64,000 nucleotides of DNA, taken from the NCBI RefSeq assembly GCF_003403295.1, contig NZ_QUWV01000020.1, positions 1 through 64,000 of the forward strand, written 5' to 3'. The stretch is from Komagataeibacter melaceti (GTDB lineage Bacteria > Pseudomonadota > Alphaproteobacteria > Acetobacterales > Acetobacteraceae). Shown piece by piece: positions 37,514 through 47,357 of the stretch. Every line of letters begins with the position of its first letter. Position 1 is the stretch's first letter. Both the position numbers and the translations under genes were made by a program. The notes beneath the pieces are model-generated. The model saw only the letters and a program-made list of their open reading frames with translations. It ran no database searches and had not been told where the DNA came from.

Positions 37514-38368
37514 CTACAGCCTGCGCCGCAGCAGCGCGGCCATTACGGCCAGCCGGTCGCCCAGCCCGCGTGGTGACAGGCCATCGTCCCGCGCGGCGCG
37601 GGGCCGCATGTCGCGCAGTCCCAGCACGGCGGGCAGGCCCGTGCTGAACGCCGTGCGCGGCAGGCGCGCACCCGCACGCACATCCGCCAGCCATGCGCGC
37701 CCCTGCTGGCGCAGGCCCTCACGCAGTGCCGCGACCTGCGCCGCATTCGCCTGCCCGGTGCGCAGGCCATCGCGCGTCAGCCCTGCCTCGGCCAGCATGT
37801 CCTCAGGCAGGGGGCAGCGCCCGGCCGCCAGCACGGCGGGCAGGTAGCGCACCAGCGCCCCCACCCCGTAAATCCCGCCCATAAGGCGGACGCGCTCCAG
37901 TTGCGCGGGATCGGTCACACCGGCGGCCTGCGCAATGGCCACCTGCACGCCGCCCGCGCCCCCCAGCATGCTGGCCTGCCATGCGGGCTGGTCGGGCAGG
38001 CCCTCCAGTTCACTTTCCCGTGCCGTAATGATGCCGTCCACCACCGTGGCCGACACCGCCCCGCGCGCCAGCAGACCAAGCAGCGCGATTGCCGTGTCAT
38101 GGCGGTGCGGGTTGCCGCTTTCCAGCACGTCACGCCACCATTGCAGCCGGATCAGTCCCGCCATGGGGCCTGCCACCGACCACGATGCCGCCGTGGCCAC
38201 GGCCCGCGTACATTCATGGTTGAACGCGATCAGCGTCATTGCCGCCTCCCGCGCGGGGGGCGACAGGAACAGCGCGCAGAAGAAGCGGTCAGGGTCCGCC
38301 TGGCGCGCGGCATGCGTGAGGGAATGACCTGCCCCGCCCGATCGGGATGCATCCATCGGGCCGGTCAT
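37514..38368 (-). CDS. Squalene/phytoene synthase-like protein (NDUFAF6 type)
   Basis: All-alpha isoprenoid-synthase fold of 284 aa. The family block MAGLIRLQWWRDVLE is clear (about 70-84). The two Asp-rich motifs that bind diphosphate in true squalene synthases are not evident, so a non-catalytic role like the complex I assembly factor NDUFAF6 is plausible. In many Alphaproteobacteria this gene follows secD-secF; here it is isolated, about 2.3 kb from yajC. Confidence 0.8.
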   Translation of the reverse strand: MTGPMDASRSGGAGHSLTHAARQADPDRFFCALFLSPPAREAAMTLIAFNHECTRAVATAASWSVAGPMAGLIRLQWWRDVLESGNPHRHDTAIALLGLLARGAVSATVVDGIITARESELEGLPDQPAWQASMLGGAGGVQVAIAQAAGVTDPAQLERVRLMGGIYGVGALVRYLPAVLAAGRCPLPEDMLAEAGLTRDGLRTGQANAAQVAALREGLRQQGRAWLADVRAGARLPRTAFSTGLPAVLGLRDMRPRAARDDGLSPRGLGDRLAVMAALLRRRL

Positions 38369-38417
38369 GGCGTTTGGGCCGGAAGGTACCGGGCGGGCCT
38401 GCTCATCGGTCCGTCAC

Positions 38418-38446
38418 TTGACGCACCTGCTCCGCATCCATAGCAA
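38418..38446 (+). promoter_or_regulatory. Candidate sodB promoter
   Basis: TTGACG (38418-38423) and TAGCAA (38441-38446) are spaced 17 nt apart, about 50 nt before the sodB ATG. The -35 matches five of six positions; the -10 is weaker. Assigned by similarity and position only. Confidence 0.4.
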
Positions 38447-38497
38447 TTTGGATATGGTGGCCACGCGCCGCCCCTTGCAGTTTTCAGGAGAATGTTC

Positions 38498-39106
38498 ATG
38501 GCTTTCGAATTGCCGTCCCTTCCCTTCGCCTATAACGCGCTTGCCAACCGTGGCATGTGCCAGGAAACACTGGAACTTCACCACGACAAGCACCATCAGG
38601 CTTATGTGACGGCCCTGAACGGCTTTGTCGAATCCAAGCCGGAACTCCAGGGCAAGTCGCTTGAGGAAATCATCCTCATGGTCAAGGGCAAGCCCGACCT
38701 CGCCCCCGTGTTCAACAACGCGGGCCAGCATTGGAACCACATCCTGTTCTGGCACAACCTGTCGCCCAAGGGCGGTGCGATCCCCGACTCCCTGTCCAAG
38801 AAGCTGGTCGAGGATTTCGGCAGCATCGAAAAGTTCAAGGCCGACTTCAAGGCCGCTGCCGCCTCGCAGTTCGGCTCCGGCTGGGCATGGCTGGTGCTGG
38901 CGTCCGATGGCAAGCTGAAGGTGACCAAGACCGGCAACGGCTCCAACCCGCTGGCCGAAGGCCATGGCAAGGTGCTGCTGGGTCTGGATGTGTGGGAACA
39001 CTCCTACTACCTGGATTTCCGCAACCGTCGCCCCGACTACATCGTCAACTACCTGGACAAGCTGGCCAACTACGAGTTCGCCGAGGCGCAGCTTCAGTCC
39101 GCCTGA
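38498..39106 (+). CDS. sodB: Superoxide dismutase, iron type
   Basis: Dismutates superoxide to peroxide and oxygen. The 202-aa product has the metal ligands H28 in ELHHDKHHQAY, the His in HWNHILFW, and Asp and His in LDVWEHSYYLDFRNRRPDY. The Gln in NAGQHWNH favours the Fe form over Mn. AGGAG lies 7 nt before ATG 38498, and a strong terminator follows. It is useful in cells with very high respiratory oxygen flux. Confidence 0.97.
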   Translation: MAFELPSLPFAYNALANRGMCQETLELHHDKHHQAYVTALNGFVESKPELQGKSLEEIILMVKGKPDLAPVFNNAGQHWNHILFWHNLSPKGGAIPDSLSKKLVEDFGSIEKFKADFKAAAASQFGSGWAWLVLASDGKLKVTKTGNGSNPLAEGHGKVLLGLDVWEHSYYLDFRNRRPDYIVNYLDKLANYEFAEAQLQSA

Positions 39107-39130
39107 TCCGGCCCACAGGCCAGATACGGA

Positions 39131-39158
39131 AAAACCCGGCCTCGCGCCGGGTTTTTTT
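39131..39158 (+). terminator. Rho-independent terminator of sodB
   Basis: AAAACCCGGC (39131-39140) pairs with GCCGGGTTTT across the loop CTCGC, followed by a seven-T run (39152-39158). Read on the other strand it also ends in a short T-run, so it may serve the convergent region as well. Confidence 0.92.
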
Positions 39159-39184
39159 GTGCTCCATCACATGGCCCGTGGCGG

Positions 39185-40624
39185 CTAGCGGCCCTGCCGC
39201 GCCAGCCTGCCCAGCGCGCGCAGCGGCGTGCCGCGCATGAGTTCGGATTCGATCTGCTCCAGCGTCATGCCCCGCGTTTCGGGCACGAAGCGTATCGCCA
39301 GCAGCATGAACAGTCCGTTCAGCGTTGCGTATCCCCATATGACACGCCCCGCCCCCAACACCTCCAGCCCGGTCAGGAACGTGATGCTGACCAGCATGTT
39401 CGCGATCCAGTTGGCGCAGGTAGAACACGCCATGCCGAACTCACGCCCCCGCAAGGGCAGGATCTCGGCACAGAGCAGCCACGCCAGCGGTCCCGCCGAA
39501 AACGCGAACGCTGCCACGAACAGGAGCATGGATGCCCCCATGAGCAGCCGCATGCCGGGCACGGGGGCCATCCCCGTCCCACTGCCAAACGCGACCGCCA
39601 GCGCCGCCATGGCCACCGCCATCACCGCGAACCCGCCAATCAGCATTGGCCGCCGCCCGATCCGGTCCACGCAGTTCAGGGCGACGAAGGTGGAGAGGAG
39701 GTTGATGATCCCGATCCCGACCGGTCCCCACACCTGCACCTTCTGGCCATACCCCGCCAGCCCGATGATATGGGGCGCATAATACAGCACCGCATTGATG
39801 CCCGAGAACTGCTGCGCCGTCTGCAACCCCACGGCCAGCCACATGGCGCGGCGGCAGTTGGGGTCATTCACGAAACTGCCGATCCCGTCGCGCCGCGCGG
39901 CAAGCTGCGCCATGATGGCGTTACGTTCCGCCACCACCAGCCGGGGCAGGCCGCGCAGTTCGATCAGCACCCGCCGCGCATCACGCTCACGCCCCTGCGC
40001 AAGCAGCCAGCGCGGGCTGGGCGGCAGGAACAGCACCCCCATCATGAACACAAGGCCGGGAAAGCCGACAATGCCCAGCATCCACCGCCAGACCCCGAAA
40101 TAGGAGAACAGCCCATCGGACACGAAGGCCGAGAGCAGCCCCAGCGAGATCATGATCTGGTAGCCTAGGATCATGGCGCCCCGGCGGCCTGAATCAGCGA
40201 TTTCGGCAATATAGAGGGGGGTGACGAACGTGGTCGCCCCCGTGGCCAGCCCCAGCAGCATGCGGGCGAGCATGAGCATGTGGAACGAGGAGGCTTCGGC
40301 GCACAATAACGGGCCGATCACGAACAGCCCCGCCGTCAGGACCAGCGTGCGCTTGCGCCCCCATGCATGGGACAGCCACGCCGCGCACAGCACGCCGATC
40401 GCCGCCCCCAGCAGCATGACGGCCACCAGCGCCTCGCGCTGGAAGTCCGACAGGATGAATTCCTGCGTAATCAGGTCCAGCGCGCCGGACATCACCCCGG
40501 TATCAAGCCCGAACAGGATGCCGGACAGTGCCGCCAGCCCCCCAATCAGCCCGGCGCGCCCGCGTATGGCCGGACCATGCCGGATGGTCGGGCTGGTTTG
40601 CGTAATGCCGGGCTGCCTCTGCAT
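39185..40624 (-). CDS. MFS sugar transporter (sugar porter family)
   Basis: Inner-membrane proton symporter or facilitator of 479 aa with twelve hydrophobic segments. Sugar-porter signatures are present: the loop 2-3 segment SHAWGRKRTLV, ARMLLGLATGATTFVTPLYIAEI, the central QQFSGINAVLYYAP (sugar-binding helix 7) and the end FVPETRGMTLEQIE. It resembles GalP/XylE-type carriers; the exact sugar is not predictable. It lies 85 bp downstream of yajC, where secD would be expected. Confidence 0.93.
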   Translation of the reverse strand: MQRQPGITQTSPTIRHGPAIRGRAGLIGGLAALSGILFGLDTGVMSGALDLITQEFILSDFQREALVAVMLLGAAIGVLCAAWLSHAWGRKRTLVLTAGLFVIGPLLCAEASSFHMLMLARMLLGLATGATTFVTPLYIAEIADSGRRGAMILGYQIMISLGLLSAFVSDGLFSYFGVWRWMLGIVGFPGLVFMMGVLFLPPSPRWLLAQGRERDARRVLIELRGLPRLVVAERNAIMAQLAARRDGIGSFVNDPNCRRAMWLAVGLQTAQQFSGINAVLYYAPHIIGLAGYGQKVQVWGPVGIGIINLLSTFVALNCVDRIGRRPMLIGGFAVMAVAMAALAVAFGSGTGMAPVPGMRLLMGASMLLFVAAFAFSAGPLAWLLCAEILPLRGREFGMACSTCANWIANMLVSITFLTGLEVLGAGRVIWGYATLNGLFMLLAIRFVPETRGMTLEQIESELMRGTPLRALGRLARQGR

Positions 40625-40709
40625 TATGCCTTCTCCTGCTTTAAGTCAGGAACGGCACAACGCGGGGGAAGTTCAACCGTGGGTGGGTGAATGTGGCTAG
40701 GTGGTGGCC

Positions 40710-41099
40710 TTACGCCTTCTTCACGGGCTTTTCGGGGGCCGTGTCATTGGCGGGGGTGGCGCTGCTGGTGATGACGGAGCTGATGGTGTCACGCAGCACG
40801 AGCACGCGCACGCCCTGCGCGATATCGACTTCCATCTCGTTCGAATCCGCCTGCACCTTGTGCACCACACCGATGATGCCGCCCGCCGTCAGCACCCGGT
40901 CGCCCCGGCGCAGGCTGGAAATCTGGTTGCGCAACTGCTTCTGCTTGACCTGCTGCGGGCGGATCAGCAGGAAATAGAAAATACCGAACATGGCCACGTA
41001 CGGCAGCACCGCCATAAACCCGTCAGCACTCAGGAAACCGCCACCCGCGGACTGGGCATGGGCGGGCGTGGTCAATAAATCGTTGAAAATCGAAGGCAT
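40710..41099 (-). CDS. yajC: Preprotein translocase subunit YajC
   Basis: Small Sec-associated membrane protein. The 129-aa product has one membrane helix (MAVLPYVAMFGIFYFLLIRPQ), then QQVKQKQLRNQISSLRRGDRVLTAGGIIGVV, the standard YajC block, and a charged Ala/Lys tail. The usual partners secD and secF do not follow; a sugar transporter does. It is divergent from the DUF815 ATPase gene. Confidence 0.95.
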   Translation of the reverse strand: MPSIFNDLLTTPAHAQSAGGGFLSADGFMAVLPYVAMFGIFYFLLIRPQQVKQKQLRNQISSLRRGDRVLTAGGIIGVVHKVQADSNEMEVDIAQGVRVLVLRDTISSVITSSATPANDTAPEKPVKKA

Positions 41100-41270
41100 T
41101 GCTATCTTTCCGGCACAAGAGGAAATGGAACGGGTTGCGGGTTTGCCATGCGGACCATAGTTTTCGCCTGTTTCCCGTCAAGGCGTTCGCCCGCTGCAAA
41201 CTGGCCAACGCGCTCCGGATCACCCGGTGGCACCAGCCGCCGTTTCTGTCATGCTGAATCAGGATTGACG

Positions 41271-42149
41271 ATGGACAGTACTTCCCTTCCCGTTCTCGAA
41301 CGTATTGCGGCGGCCCTTGAGCGGCTGTCGCCGCCCGCGCCCTCCCTTGCCGGTCTCGACCGGGCGGACGCCTTCATCTGGCATCCTGCCCTTGGCCGCC
41401 TGACGCCCGTGCCCCATGTGGCGCATGTCGAGATGGGGCTGCTGCAGGGCATCGACCGCCAGCGCCGGATGATCGTGGACAACACGCAGCACTTCGCCCG
41501 GGGGCTTCCGGCCAACAACGCCATGCTGTGGGGTGCCCGCGGCATGGGCAAGTCATCGCTGGTCAAGGCGGCGCACGCGCAGGCCAACATGGTGGACGGC
41601 AGCCCGGCCGAACCGGGCAAGGGGCGGGTGGTGCTGGTTGAAATCCAGCGCGAGGACCTGTCCACCCTGCCCGAACTGTTGGCCCTGCTGCGTGAAAGCC
41701 CGCGCCGGTTCATCGTGTTCTGCGATGACCTGTCCTTCGAGCGGGAAGACGCGGATTACAAGGCGCTGAAATCCGTGCTGGATGGCGGCATCGCCGGGCG
41801 GCCGGAAAACGTGCTGTTCTACGCCACGTCCAACCGCCGCCACCTGATGCCGCGCGAGATGATCGAGAACGAAAGCTCGACCGCCATCAACACCTCCGAG
41901 GCGACGGAGGAAAAGGTCTCGCTGTCCGACCGCTTCGGCCTGTGGATCGGGTTCCATAACTGCGCGCAGGATACGTTCATGGACATGGTGCGTGGCTATG
42001 CGCGTGAACGGAACCTGCCCATTTCGGATGCGGATCTGGTCCACCGGGCTAATGCATGGTCGCTGGGGCGCGGGGGCCGTTCGGGGCGCGTCGCCTTCCA
42101 GTTCATCGAGGACCTGAGCGCGGAACTGGCCGCCGCGCCACAGGCATGA
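41271..42149 (+). CDS. DUF815 family P-loop ATPase
   Basis: AAA-like ATP-binding protein of 292 aa, function unknown. Walker A is GARGMGKSS (88-96); FIVFCDDLSF is the Walker B strand; NESSTAINTSEATEEKVSLSD is the conserved sensor region. AGGA lies 7 nt before ATG 41271. In many Alphaproteobacteria the gene sits near yajC, as here, though divergently. Confidence 0.9.
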   Translation: MDSTSLPVLERIAAALERLSPPAPSLAGLDRADAFIWHPALGRLTPVPHVAHVEMGLLQGIDRQRRMIVDNTQHFARGLPANNAMLWGARGMGKSSLVKAAHAQANMVDGSPAEPGKGRVVLVEIQREDLSTLPELLALLRESPRRFIVFCDDLSFEREDADYKALKSVLDGGIAGRPENVLFYATSNRRHLMPREMIENESSTAINTSEATEEKVSLSDRFGLWIGFHNCAQDTFMDMVRGYARERNLPISDADLVHRANAWSLGRGGRSGRVAFQFIEDLSAELAAAPQA

Positions 42150-42372
42150 CGTGGGGCTGGCGCGTGCTGCTGCCCGCCATGGCGGCTGGCACCGCGCGCC
42201 GGGTCCGTGCGTTACAAAACAAGTCTGGTGCGAACCATTTGCGCTGCCCGTAAAAAACATCCTTAATATCGCCATGGCGACAGGATACGGTTGCAACCGA
42301 TGCCCCCTTGCAATCCGGCACCCGCCCCGTGGCACACCGGCTGCCATGCCCTGTTAACAGTCAAGAGAGCCA

Positions 42373-43494
42373 ATGGACCAGTCGTTACCATCTGACAGCA
42401 TGCAGTCCCCTCCCGCGTCTGGCGGACGGGACCTGCGCCGCATCCGTTCCAATCCCGACTTCTGGTACCCTGTCGCATGGTCGCGGGAACTGAAGCCCGG
42501 CAAGACGATCGGCACCCGCTATGCAGGGCAGCCCATCGCACTGGTCCGCCCGCGTGAGGGCGGCAGCGTTTTCGCGTTGGAAGACCGCTGCGCACACCGG
42601 CAGGTGCCGCTCAGCCAGGGGGTGGTAAAGGGCGACTCCGTGCAGTGCTGCTACCATGGCTGGGCCTACGGGCGGTCCGGCCGGTGTATCGACGTGCCCT
42701 ATCTGGGCAAGGGCAAGCTGCCCAACGGGGTGCGCACCTACCCCGTGCGGGAGATGGACGGGCTGATATTCGTCTTCCCCGGTGATGCGGCAAAGGCGGA
42801 GACCACACCGCTGCCCCGTCTGGCCGAGGTTGCGAATCCGGCCTACAAGACCCGCCGTTTCGGCCAGCTCGTGCACTGTCACTACAGCTTCATGCATGAG
42901 AACCTGATGGATATGAACCACCAGTTCATGCACATGAAGCAGATGGGGCAGATGAAGCCGCGCTTCCTTGGGCAGGAACGCGGGCCGGGACTGGTGGAGG
43001 CGCGCTACAGCTTCGCGCGCACCGGCGGCAAGCAGCCGCTGGGCGAGGCGCTGATCTTTGGCCAGAAGCGCGATAACAGCGAGAAATTCGCCTTTCGCGA
43101 TGTCATGACCATCCGCACGGTCTATCCCTACCAGACCCTGCACATCCAGACGGGCGACAGCCCGCCGGTCATGGACCTGTGGATCGCCTACGTCCCGCAG
43201 GATGAGGCGGAACTGACCAACCGCGTGTTCGGGCTGCTCTCGATCCGGCGGCCGGGCATTCCGGGCCTGCTGGACCTGGCATGGCCGTTCCTGACCGCGT
43301 TTACCGAGCGGATTTTCCGTGAGGACCGCGAGATCGTGGAACTGGAACAGGCCGCCTGGCGCGAACAGGGCGGCGACCGGAACCAGGAAATCTTCCCCGT
43401 CATCTGCAACCTGCGTGAACTGCTGGCGGAATGCGGGCTGCCCGCGGATCAGGACACAAAAGCCCCGGTGGCCACGGGCGCCCCTGCCGCATGA
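42373..43494 (+). CDS. Rieske non-heme iron oxygenase, alpha subunit type
   Basis: Oxygenase of 373 aa that would hydroxylate or demethylate an aromatic or similar substrate. The Rieske [2Fe-2S] ligands are C73-x-H75 and C92-x2-H95 (CAHRQVPL ... CCYHGWAYG). The mononuclear Fe triad region is N177-x2-D180-x2-H183-x3-H187. No ferredoxin or reductase partner is nearby. Its stop overlaps the next gene's start as ATGA. Substrate unknown; it most resembles the single-component oxygenase group of vanillate demethylase. Confidence 0.9.
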   Translation: MDQSLPSDSMQSPPASGGRDLRRIRSNPDFWYPVAWSRELKPGKTIGTRYAGQPIALVRPREGGSVFALEDRCAHRQVPLSQGVVKGDSVQCCYHGWAYGRSGRCIDVPYLGKGKLPNGVRTYPVREMDGLIFVFPGDAAKAETTPLPRLAEVANPAYKTRRFGQLVHCHYSFMHENLMDMNHQFMHMKQMGQMKPRFLGQERGPGLVEARYSFARTGGKQPLGEALIFGQKRDNSEKFAFRDVMTIRTVYPYQTLHIQTGDSPPVMDLWIAYVPQDEAELTNRVFGLLSIRRPGIPGLLDLAWPFLTAFTERIFREDREIVELEQAAWREQGGDRNQEIFPVICNLRELLAECGLPADQDTKAPVATGAPAA

Positions 43495-44507
43495 GCGAAT
43501 GGACAGGACACCAACCCGGTCTCATGCTCGAAGCCGGGGATTACCGCCTGCGTGAAGTCCGCACATCCGATGCGGGCACCATGCACAGGCTGATCAATGA
43601 CTGGAGCGTGGTGCGGATGCTCAGCCGCGTCCCGTTCCCCTACTCCCTCTCCATGACCGAGGAATGGATCGCCGCCACGATCGAGCAGTCCCGGCGGGGG
43701 GAGGCCTATCATTTCGCCATCACCTGCCCGGACTCCGACCAGCCTGATGCCCTGATCGGGTGCATCGGGCTGCGCATCAACCCGGCGGACCGTTCCGGCA
43801 CGCTGGGCTACTGGGTGGGCCGCACGCACTGGAACCGCAAGGTGGCCAGCACGACGGCGGGGCGGCTGGCGCGGTGGGCGCTGGCCAACCTGCCGGTGGA
43901 CCGGCTGACCGCCTCCGCCGCGCATGACAATCACGCCTCCATCGCGGTGCTGCGCCGCATCGGCTTTCGGGAAAATGGCACGGGCACGCAGGAATTCGTC
44001 TCCCGTGGGGGGGAATACCCCGTCCGCCTGTTTGAAGCCCGCCATGCCGACCTGTCCGGCGCGGATGGACACGACGCCACCACGCAGGAAGAAGAAGCTG
44101 GCAGCGGGCGCAGGATCGTGCTGGTTGCCGCCGTGGCGCTGGTGGATGCGGATGCCCGCGTGCTGCTGGCCCGCAGGCCCGAAGGCAAGTCCATGGCCGG
44201 GTTATGGGAATTTCCGGGCGGCAAGGTCGAGCCGGGCGAAACACCCGAGGCGGCGCTGATACGTGAACTGGACGAGGAACTGGGGCTGGACGTGGCCCGC
44301 TCCTGCCTCGCACCATTCACGTTCATTTCCCATGATTACGGGCATTTCCACCTGCTCATGCCCGTCTATGTCTGCCACCGGTGGAAGAACACGCCCACCG
44401 CACGGGAGGGGCAGACACTGCAATGGGTGCCCGCCGCCAGGCTGCGCGACTACCCCATGCCTGACGCCGACCGCCCGCTGATCCCGCTGCTGCAGGATCT
44501 GCTATAG
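43491..44507 (+). CDS. GNAT acetyltransferase-Nudix hydrolase fusion
   Basis: Two-domain protein of 338 aa. Residues 17-185 form a RimJ-type N-acetyltransferase ([17 protein letters not shown], then [19 protein letters not shown]). Residues 208-338 form a MutT-like Nudix domain with a complete box G244-x5-E250-x7-R258-E-L-x-E262-E263-x-G265-L. The Nudix half may clean 8-oxo-dGTP; the GNAT substrate is unknown. ATG 43491 overlaps the Rieske stop. The stop codon abuts that of the convergent lactonase gene in CTATAG (44502-44507). Confidence 0.9.
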   Translation: MSEWTGHQPGLMLEAGDYRLREVRTSDAGTMHRLINDWSVVRMLSRVPFPYSLSMTEEWIAATIEQSRRGEAYHFAITCPDSDQPDALIGCIGLRINPADRSGTLGYWVGRTHWNRKVASTTAGRLARWALANLPVDRLTASAAHDNHASIAVLRRIGFRENGTGTQEFVSRGGEYPVRLFEARHADLSGADGHDATTQEEEAGSGRRIVLVAAVALVDADARVLLARRPEGKSMAGLWEFPGGKVEPGETPEAALIRELDEELGLDVARSCLAPFTFISHDYGHFHLLMPVYVCHRWKNTPTAREGQTLQWVPAARLRDYPMPDADRPLIPLLQDLL

Positions 44508-45428
44508 CCCGCGCGGCATGTTGCCCAGCACGGCCAGTTCCTCCGCCGGGAACGCCGTGGGGGCCTGCCCCGGCACATCCACACGCATGCTGAACAGGCC
44601 ACCGGCCTGCGGCATCCGGGCCAGTTCCTCAGGCGACATACCCTTGCGCGCGGTGGTAATATAGAGCGTGCGTAGGTCCGCGCCGCCAAAAGCCACCTTG
44701 GTCACGTTCCGCGCCGGTACCGCCACAGGCGGCAGGCGCGTGCCATCGGGCAGGAAACGCTCGATCCGCCCCCCGTTCCATACCCCCACCCACAGGGTGC
44801 CGGCACTGTCCACCACCACACCATCGGGATAGCCATCCGCGATACGGGCAAAGACCCGGCGGTTGGACAGCGCGCCATCGGGGGCAAGGTCAAAGACATA
44901 GATCACCCCGGCGGGGGAATGGTTATGGTAGAGCAGCCTGCCATCGGGCGAGATGCCGGGACCGTTGGTGACGATATATCCCTCATCATGGCGCAGCACC
45001 TCCAGCCCGCCGGGCGTGCGGGTGACGGAATACAGCGCGCCCGTGGGCGTGGTCTCACCATCATCCATGGTGCCGAACCACAGCCGCCCCATCGCATCGA
45101 CACAGCCATCATTGATCCTGTTGTCCGGCTGGCCCGGCTCGACCGCGACCTCGCGCCGGAAATCGCCCGATGCGGGGTCGAAGCGGTACAGCCCGTCCTT
45201 GAGCCCGCACAGCAGCGTGCCGTCACTGACCGGCACCACAAAACCGGGGCGCAGCGGCGTGGGCCATGAGGCATGCCCCCCCGTTGCGGGGTCAAGGCAG
45301 TGAATGGCGCGGCCTACGATATCCACAAAATACAGCGCCTGCCGGGCCGTGGACCACACCGGTCCCTCGCCCAGTTGTGCCTGGATGTCCCATACGCAGT
45401 GCGGCTGTGGCATTGCTGCCTTCTCCAT
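44502..45428 (-). CDS. SMP-30/gluconolactonase family protein
   Basis: Six-bladed beta-propeller lactonase of 308 aa, probably cytoplasmic as no signal peptide is seen. Visible are the N-terminal LGEGPVWS (metal Glu), [21 protein letters not shown] with Asn and Asp ligands, [16 protein letters not shown] and [18 protein letters not shown] (final metal Asp). It could hydrolyse glucono-, arabino- or related sugar lactones; acetic acid bacteria make these in bulk. AAGGAGAG precedes ATG 45428. No sugar operon surrounds it. Confidence 0.9.
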   Translation of the reverse strand: MEKAAMPQPHCVWDIQAQLGEGPVWSTARQALYFVDIVGRAIHCLDPATGGHASWPTPLRPGFVVPVSDGTLLCGLKDGLYRFDPASGDFRREVAVEPGQPDNRINDGCVDAMGRLWFGTMDDGETTPTGALYSVTRTPGGLEVLRHDEGYIVTNGPGISPDGRLLYHNHSPAGVIYVFDLAPDGALSNRRVFARIADGYPDGVVVDSAGTLWVGVWNGGRIERFLPDGTRLPPVAVPARNVTKVAFGGADLRTLYITTARKGMSPEELARMPQAGGLFSMRVDVPGQAPTAFPAEELAVLGNMPRGL

Positions 45429-45509
45429 GTCCTCTCCTTCCGGTTGGCTGGCTGTCGTTATAGGATGGGGAGAAAATGCTCCCGCCCGCAACCTGTTGGA
45501 ATGTGCTTC

Positions 45510-46268
45510 ATGAACCCCACCGCCTGCCTGCTGGTCATTGGCAACGAGATCCTGTCCGGCCGGACACAGGATGTTAACGTGCAGTATATCGCACGCCGCC
45601 TGTCGGAAACCGGCATCACGCTGGCCGAGGTCCGGATCATACCGGACATCCGCGAGGTCATTGTCCGTAATGTAACGGAAGCCCGCGCCGCCTATGACAA
45701 TGTGTTCACCACTGGCGGCATCGGCCCGACGCATGATGATATCACCTCCGCCTGTGTGGCGGAATCCTTCGGCGTGCCATGGGTGCACCACCCCGAGACC
45801 TTCCGCACGCTCGAGGCCTATTTCGCACCCGGTGAATTCAACGCCGCCCGCCAGCGCATGGCCACGATGCCGCAGGGCGCGGTCCCGATCCGCAATGCCG
45901 TGTCGGTGGCGCCCGGTTTCACCATGGGCAACGTGCATGTCATGGCCGGGGTGCCGCGCATCATGCGCGCGATGTTTGACGAGGTGCTGCCCACCCTGCC
46001 CCACGGCACGCCCGTCACATCACAGGCATGGCATGCGAACGGGCTGTACGAGGGCACGCTTGCCGCCCCGCTTGAAGCGATACAGCACCGCTACCCCGGC
46101 ATTGATATCGGCTCCTACCCCTACCGGCTGGATGAAGCCCAGCGGGGCGTGTGCCTGCTGTGCAAGGGCACGGACGCACAGGCCGTAAGTGCCGCGGCAC
46201 AGGCCGTGCGTGACATGATCGTGGAACTGGGCTTCGAGCCCCATGCGGGTGAACCCGCAAAACCTTGA
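45510..46268 (+). CDS. CinA-type molybdopterin-binding domain protein
   Basis: The 252-aa product has only the MoCF-like domain of competence/damage-inducible protein A: LLVIGNEILSGRTQDVN, NVFTTGGIGPTHDDIT and VMAGVPRIMRAMFDE. The C-terminal NMN deamidase (PncC) domain of full CinA is missing, as in many Alphaproteobacteria. ADP-ribose pyrophosphatase activity is known for the family but untested here. ATG 45510 is preferred over 45501. Confidence 0.9.
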   Translation: MNPTACLLVIGNEILSGRTQDVNVQYIARRLSETGITLAEVRIIPDIREVIVRNVTEARAAYDNVFTTGGIGPTHDDITSACVAESFGVPWVHHPETFRTLEAYFAPGEFNAARQRMATMPQGAVPIRNAVSVAPGFTMGNVHVMAGVPRIMRAMFDEVLPTLPHGTPVTSQAWHANGLYEGTLAAPLEAIQHRYPGIDIGSYPYRLDEAQRGVCLLCKGTDAQAVSAAAQAVRDMIVELGFEPHAGEPAKP

Positions 46269-46278
46269 GCCGAAGCAG

Positions 46279-46302
46279 CCGTGCCGCATGCAGGCGGCAC
46301 GG
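46279..46302. terminator. Hairpin between convergent cinA-like gene and accA
   Basis: CCGTGCCGC (46279-46287) pairs perfectly with GCGGCACGG (46294-46302) across ATGCAG. It has no T-run on either side. It fills the gap between two convergent stop codons and so probably acts as a shared terminator. Confidence 0.5.
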
Positions 46303-46316
46303 TTACAGGGCCGGGT

Positions 46317-47282
46317 TCAGGACTTCGCGTTGACGGGTTCACGCCCCATGGCGAGGAATTTCTCACGCCGCTGCGCCTTGAGCAGCGCCGGGTCACGCCC
46401 CAGCAGCGCGGGCATTTCGGCCGCAATGGCATCGCCCACGGCGCGAATCGCGGCCATCGGGTCACGCTGCGCGCCACCCAGCGGTTCGGGGATGATACGG
46501 TCGATCAGGCCAAGCTGGAGCAGGTCCTGCGCGGTCAGCTTGAGCGCATCCGCTGCGGTGGAAGCCTGCTTGGGGTCACGCCACAGGATGGAGGCGCAGG
46601 CCTCGGGCGAGATGACGGAATAGATCGCGTGTTCCAGCATCATCACGCGGTCGCCCGCACCCAACGCCACGGCCCCGCCGGAGCCACCTTCGCCAATGAC
46701 AGTGGCGATGAGCGGCACCGGCACGCTCAGGCAGGTCTCGATCGAACGCGCGATGGCTTCCGCCTGCCCACGCGCCTCGGCATCGATGCCGGGCCATGCG
46801 CCGGAGGTGTCGATGAAGGTCAGGATCGGCAGGCCGAATCGCCCCGCCAGCTTCATCAGGCGCTGGGCCTTGCGGTAGCCCTCGGGCCGGGCCATGCCGA
46901 AATTATGCTTGAGCCGTGTCTCGATCTCGGCCCCGCGCTCGGTCCCGATCACCACCACAGGCTGGTCCCTGAACCGGCCGACACCGCCGATGATGGCCTT
47001 GTCCTCACCAAACAGGCGATCGCCCGCCAGCGGGGAGAAGTCGGTTATCAGCGTGCTGATGTAATCGACCGTATGCGGGCGCTGGGCATGACGCGCCACC
47101 TGTACCTTCTGCCCCGGTGTCAGCTTGGCATAGGCGGCACGCAACTGCCGGTCGGCCTTCTCGCTCAACCGGGTGATCTCATCGGCAATGTTGATCCCGT
47201 CGGGACCGGACATCGTGCGGAGCTCGTCGATCTTGTTCTCAAGCTCGGCGACCGATTTTTCGAAATCTAGAAACTGGCGCAT
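46317..47282 (-). CDS. accA: Acetyl-CoA carboxylase carboxyltransferase subunit alpha
   Basis: With AccD, transfers CO2 from carboxybiotin to acetyl-CoA, the first step of fatty acid synthesis. The 321-aa product starts MRQFLDFEKSVAELENKIDEL and has FGMARPEGYRKAQRLMKLA, FIDTSGAWPGIDAEARGQ and the oxyanion-loop GEGGSGGAVALG. ATG 47282 matches the universal AccA start. It lies 75 bp downstream of xerD. Confidence 0.98.
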   Translation of the reverse strand: MRQFLDFEKSVAELENKIDELRTMSGPDGINIADEITRLSEKADRQLRAAYAKLTPGQKVQVARHAQRPHTVDYISTLITDFSPLAGDRLFGEDKAIIGGVGRFRDQPVVVIGTERGAEIETRLKHNFGMARPEGYRKAQRLMKLAGRFGLPILTFIDTSGAWPGIDAEARGQAEAIARSIETCLSVPVPLIATVIGEGGSGGAVALGAGDRVMMLEHAIYSVISPEACASILWRDPKQASTAADALKLTAQDLLQLGLIDRIIPEPLGGAQRDPMAAIRAVGDAIAAEMPALLGRDPALLKAQRREKFLAMGREPVNAKS

Positions 47283-47357
47283 GCGCTGCCGATAGCACAG
47301 CCTGCACGCCAGCCAAACATTTTCACGCAGGGAATTTTCCCCGCCATGCATTTTTGT

